A program made the translations under genes and the position numbers. The notes under the pieces were generated by a model. That model saw nothing but the letters and a program-made list of their open reading frames with translations. It did not search any database and was not told the DNA's origin. A stretch of DNA of 7,120 nucleotides from Deltaproteobacteria bacterium (GTDB lineage Bacteria > Desulfobacterota > Desulfobacteria > Desulfobacterales > Desulfobacteraceae): the NCBI GenBank assembly GCA_003647385.1, contig QMMT01000102.1, positions 1-7,120 of the forward strand, written 5' to 3'. Shown piece by piece: positions 5,344 to 7,120 of this stretch; position 1 is the stretch's first letter, and the number at the start of each line of letters is the position of its first letter.

Positions 5344-6144
5344 ATGTTACAGCCGCTGTTTATCAAAGCCACAAACCTTTCGGATGCATGGTTCCAGACC
5401 CTTTACAGGTGTGTGGAACAGGGCAGAGCCTTTACCATCGACCGCGGATCATTTGAGGGCCAGAAAAGACTTGAATTTGATTTTATCACCATTCATATCA
5501 CCCACCCGTCAGGTGTCCCTCTGCTGCCAAAAGTAAACCCGGTACTGGGATTCCCTGATCCTGTGGATGAAGATTACCTGGATGATTATCTGCCCTATCT
5601 TATGACCGGTGAGGAAAAAGAAGGTGAGTCCTATACATATGGACAGCGAATTTGTAAGTGTGATCTTGAATATCTGCCAGATGATTTTAAAACGTTAACG
5701 AAAATTCTGGTTCAGGAAAAAGAAATCTGGGAAGACAGGAATATTTTAATTGAGGAAGAGGGCCGCTACTTTGTCAACCAGATGGAACTGATGATCTGGA
5801 CCTATAAAAACAAAGGTCTTCGAAATAATCAGATGATTATGCAGGTAGGGCAGCCTTCTGATATGGTCCTGCTTGATCCCCCATGCCTTCGACACATTGA
5901 TACAAGAATCCAGGATGGAAAGCTTCATTTTTATCCTTATTTCAGATCCTGGGATTTGTTTGGCGGGTTCCCGGCAAACCTTGCTGCCATTGAAATGATG
6001 AAGCAATACTGCGCCGAGCAGATCGGGGTTGAAAACGGTGAGATAATCGCATCGTCCAAAGGGCTTCATATCTATGATTATGTGTTTGAAATCGCTGAAG
6101 CTATCCGGGGGCGCTCCATGGATGAATTCCGGGAAATGTCTTAA
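5344..6144 (+). CDS. thyA: Thymidylate synthase family protein, archaeal type
   Basis: Encodes 266 residues, cytosolic, with the thymidylate synthase C-terminal half clearly visible: LRNNQMIMQVGQPSDM, the nucleophile Cys181 in LLDPPCLRHID, the phosphate/dUMP loop FRSWDLFGGFPANLAAIE (Arg201, Asp204, Asn212) and SKGLHIYDY (His242, Tyr244), equivalent to the HIY motif. YTYGQRI (98-103) corresponds to the YGxxWR region. The N-terminus, with IKATNLSDAW and TIDRGSFEGQKRLEF, resembles the methanogen/archaeal branch and not E. coli ThyA. The expected reaction is methylation of dUMP to dTMP with methylene-tetrahydrofolate, though related enzymes hydroxymethylate or act on dCMP, and the substrate-deciding residue here is not the canonical FN. 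The ATG has AAGGAG at 6 bases. The stop overlaps the convergent GntR stop. Confidence 0.8.
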   Translation: MLQPLFIKATNLSDAWFQTLYRCVEQGRAFTIDRGSFEGQKRLEFDFITIHITHPSGVPLLPKVNPVLGFPDPVDEDYLDDYLPYLMTGEEKEGESYTYGQRICKCDLEYLPDDFKTLTKILVQEKEIWEDRNILIEEEGRYFVNQMELMIWTYKNKGLRNNQMIMQVGQPSDMVLLDPPCLRHIDTRIQDGKLHFYPYFRSWDLFGGFPANLAAIEMMKQYCAEQIGVENGEIIASSKGLHIYDYVFEIAEAIRGRSMDEFREMS

Positions 6145-7094
6145 AAGATTCTTTTCTCAAGTCTTGACAGTATAAAATCAATATTTTCCGAATCAATATC
6201 AAGATTTACGCAATGGACCTTTTTTTTTATCGGAAAATTTTCAATCAGGGTATCATAAACATAGTGGGTGGCAAAAATGATATCGCAGGACTCCACCATT
6301 GTCTGGATACCCTTTTTATCACCAATTCCCACGTGAACTCGGTTAAGGGATGATCCGGATGACAGCATGGTGGTTTTAAAAAAGGCTTTTGAGCTTTTTT
6401 TTGATATACAGCAATATCCCACAGAGATTCCAGCAGTCAGCTGCATGATCTGATTCATGATTTCAAAATCTGTCTTGATCAGAAAACCAATAGTTTCAAC
6501 CGGCAGATCCGGTACGGCGGCTTTGAGTTCTTCCATATGGTTCATACCGCAAATGATCAGATCGTATTCTTTTGCCCGCTTTAAAAATTTTCCGGGAACT
6601 TTTTTTATATCCTGAATCAGCATGAAATGTGAATCTATATCACATCGGGTTTTTATTTTTTGGTCCAGGGTTGCCAATACTTCGTAGCTGCAATCGATGA
6701 GGATAACTTTCCCTCCCCTTCGGGCATCTCTTGATTTCTCTAAAAGTCCTGTGATAAAAAAATTGTTAATATCCTTGAATGAAAAGCCTGATTGAACCGC
6801 ATGTTCATAGGCTAGGTTGAAGATTTTTTTGAGGGGCCTTTTGTCTTTTTTAGGTGCAGTTTCTCTGACAAATGTGCCGGACCCCTTGACGATCTTAAGA
6901 AATCCTTTTTGTTCAAGCTCTTTGTATACAGACGCCACGGTGTTCCGGTTGATATTTAAAAACAGTGCCATATCTTTGGCAGATAACAGCATTTCACCGG
7001 CTGTTACACTGCCGTCTTCAATCATGGTTTTAAGCTGCCTTTTAAGCTGTTCTTTAATTCCCAGAGGGAAATTTTTAATAATCCTGATGTCCAT
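6141..7094 (-). CDS. GntR-family transcriptional regulator with unassigned C-terminal domain
   Basis: Encodes 317 residues. Residues 1-76 form a GntR winged helix: IKEQLKRQLKTMIEDGSVTAGE, then SAKDMALFLNINRNTVASVYKELEQKGFL and the wing GSGTFV, closest to YtrA-type members. Residues about 90-317 form an alpha/beta domain with regularly spaced strands (KVILIDCS, YDLIICGM, VETIGFLI, ISVGYCCIS, RVHVGIG, CDIIFATH, KVHCVNLDI). It is neither the FCD nor the UTRA effector domain nor an aminotransferase; a two-lobe periplasmic-binding-like ligand fold is my guess. The ligand is unknown. The ATG at 7094 begins the family's usual N-terminus, but no Shine-Dalgarno sequence precedes it, and a perfect palindrome TGTATATATACA lies 3 bases upstream, suggesting autoregulation and perhaps a leaderless mRNA. 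The stop shares bases with the convergent thymidylate synthase stop. Confidence 0.85.
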   Translation of the reverse strand: MDIRIIKNFPLGIKEQLKRQLKTMIEDGSVTAGEMLLSAKDMALFLNINRNTVASVYKELEQKGFLKIVKGSGTFVRETAPKKDKRPLKKIFNLAYEHAVQSGFSFKDINNFFITGLLEKSRDARRGGKVILIDCSYEVLATLDQKIKTRCDIDSHFMLIQDIKKVPGKFLKRAKEYDLIICGMNHMEELKAAVPDLPVETIGFLIKTDFEIMNQIMQLTAGISVGYCCISKKSSKAFFKTTMLSSGSSLNRVHVGIGDKKGIQTMVESCDIIFATHYVYDTLIENFPIKKKVHCVNLDIDSENIDFILSRLEKRIF

Positions 7095-7097
7095 ATT

Positions 7098-7109
7098 TGT
7101 ATATATACA
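7098..7109. promoter_or_regulatory. Perfect palindrome before the GntR gene, putative operator and -10 region
   Basis: TGTATATATACA is a perfect 12-base palindrome 3 bases upstream of the GntR start codon. Read leftwards, it also provides TATATA as a possible -10 box close to the ATG; the matching -35 box would lie beyond the window. It is followed by ATAGT-TG-ACTAT (7109-7120), a second short inverted repeat whose TTGACT (7113-7118) could be the -35 box of a divergent gene outside the window. Confidence 0.45.
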
Positions 7110-7120
7110 TAGTTGACTAT

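Overview
The window looks like chromosomal DNA from an anaerobic deltaproteobacterium, most likely a marine sulfate reducer of the Desulfobacterales. This is an inference from moderately low GC, the typical mix of families (a two-domain CBS protein, an MtaD-like deaminase, a GntR regulator with an unusual C-terminal domain) and above all a probable selenocysteine codon, which is common in that group. No rRNA, tRNA, CRISPR array, insertion sequence or phage gene is visible, and no stretch above 300 bases lacks a gene.

Layout. (1) Positions 1-684, minus strand: a CBS-domain protein followed 7 bases later by the start of an MFS transporter that runs off the left edge. (2) Positions 685-848: a short intergenic region with two promoters pointing outwards. 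(3) Positions 849-2302, plus strand: an EntS/MefA-like MFS exporter whose stop overlaps the start of a small ribbon-helix-helix protein (ATGA). (4) Positions 2318-3773, minus strand: an ArsR/SmtB metal sensor followed by a two-module SO_0444/ArsP-type metal permease. (5) Positions 3935-5185, plus strand: an MtaD-like amidohydrolase. (6) Positions 5344-6144, plus strand: a thymidylate synthase homologue of archaeal type. (7) Positions 6141-7094, minus strand: a GntR regulator that converges on, and overlaps, the thymidylate synthase gene.

The most notable feature is the permease. A simple ORF caller splits it into two genes (3409-2936 and 2887-2318), but both halves lie in the same reading frame. 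They are separated only by one in-frame TGA and 16 sense codons that include two Cys codons. The TGA sits in a GG-U-GC context in the hydrophilic linker between the two membrane modules. A hairpin with the geometry of a bacterial SECIS element (18 nt, loop AGUU, loop beginning 23 nt after the UGA) follows, and the second half has no credible start site of its own. The simplest reading is one 363-residue selenoprotein metal exporter with Sec158. It is controlled by an ArsR repressor that carries both a Cys-type (CadC-like) and an Asp/His-type (SmtB/CzrA-like) metal site, with an operator-like palindrome over the promoter -10 box. Together these would form a zinc- or soft-metal-responsive efflux operon.

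The other genes handle purine salvage (deaminase) and probably thymidylate synthesis. The GntR gene has no Shine-Dalgarno sequence and a perfect 12-bp palindrome just before its start codon; a related TGTATACA motif lies upstream of the thymidylate synthase gene, so a regulatory link is possible but unproven.
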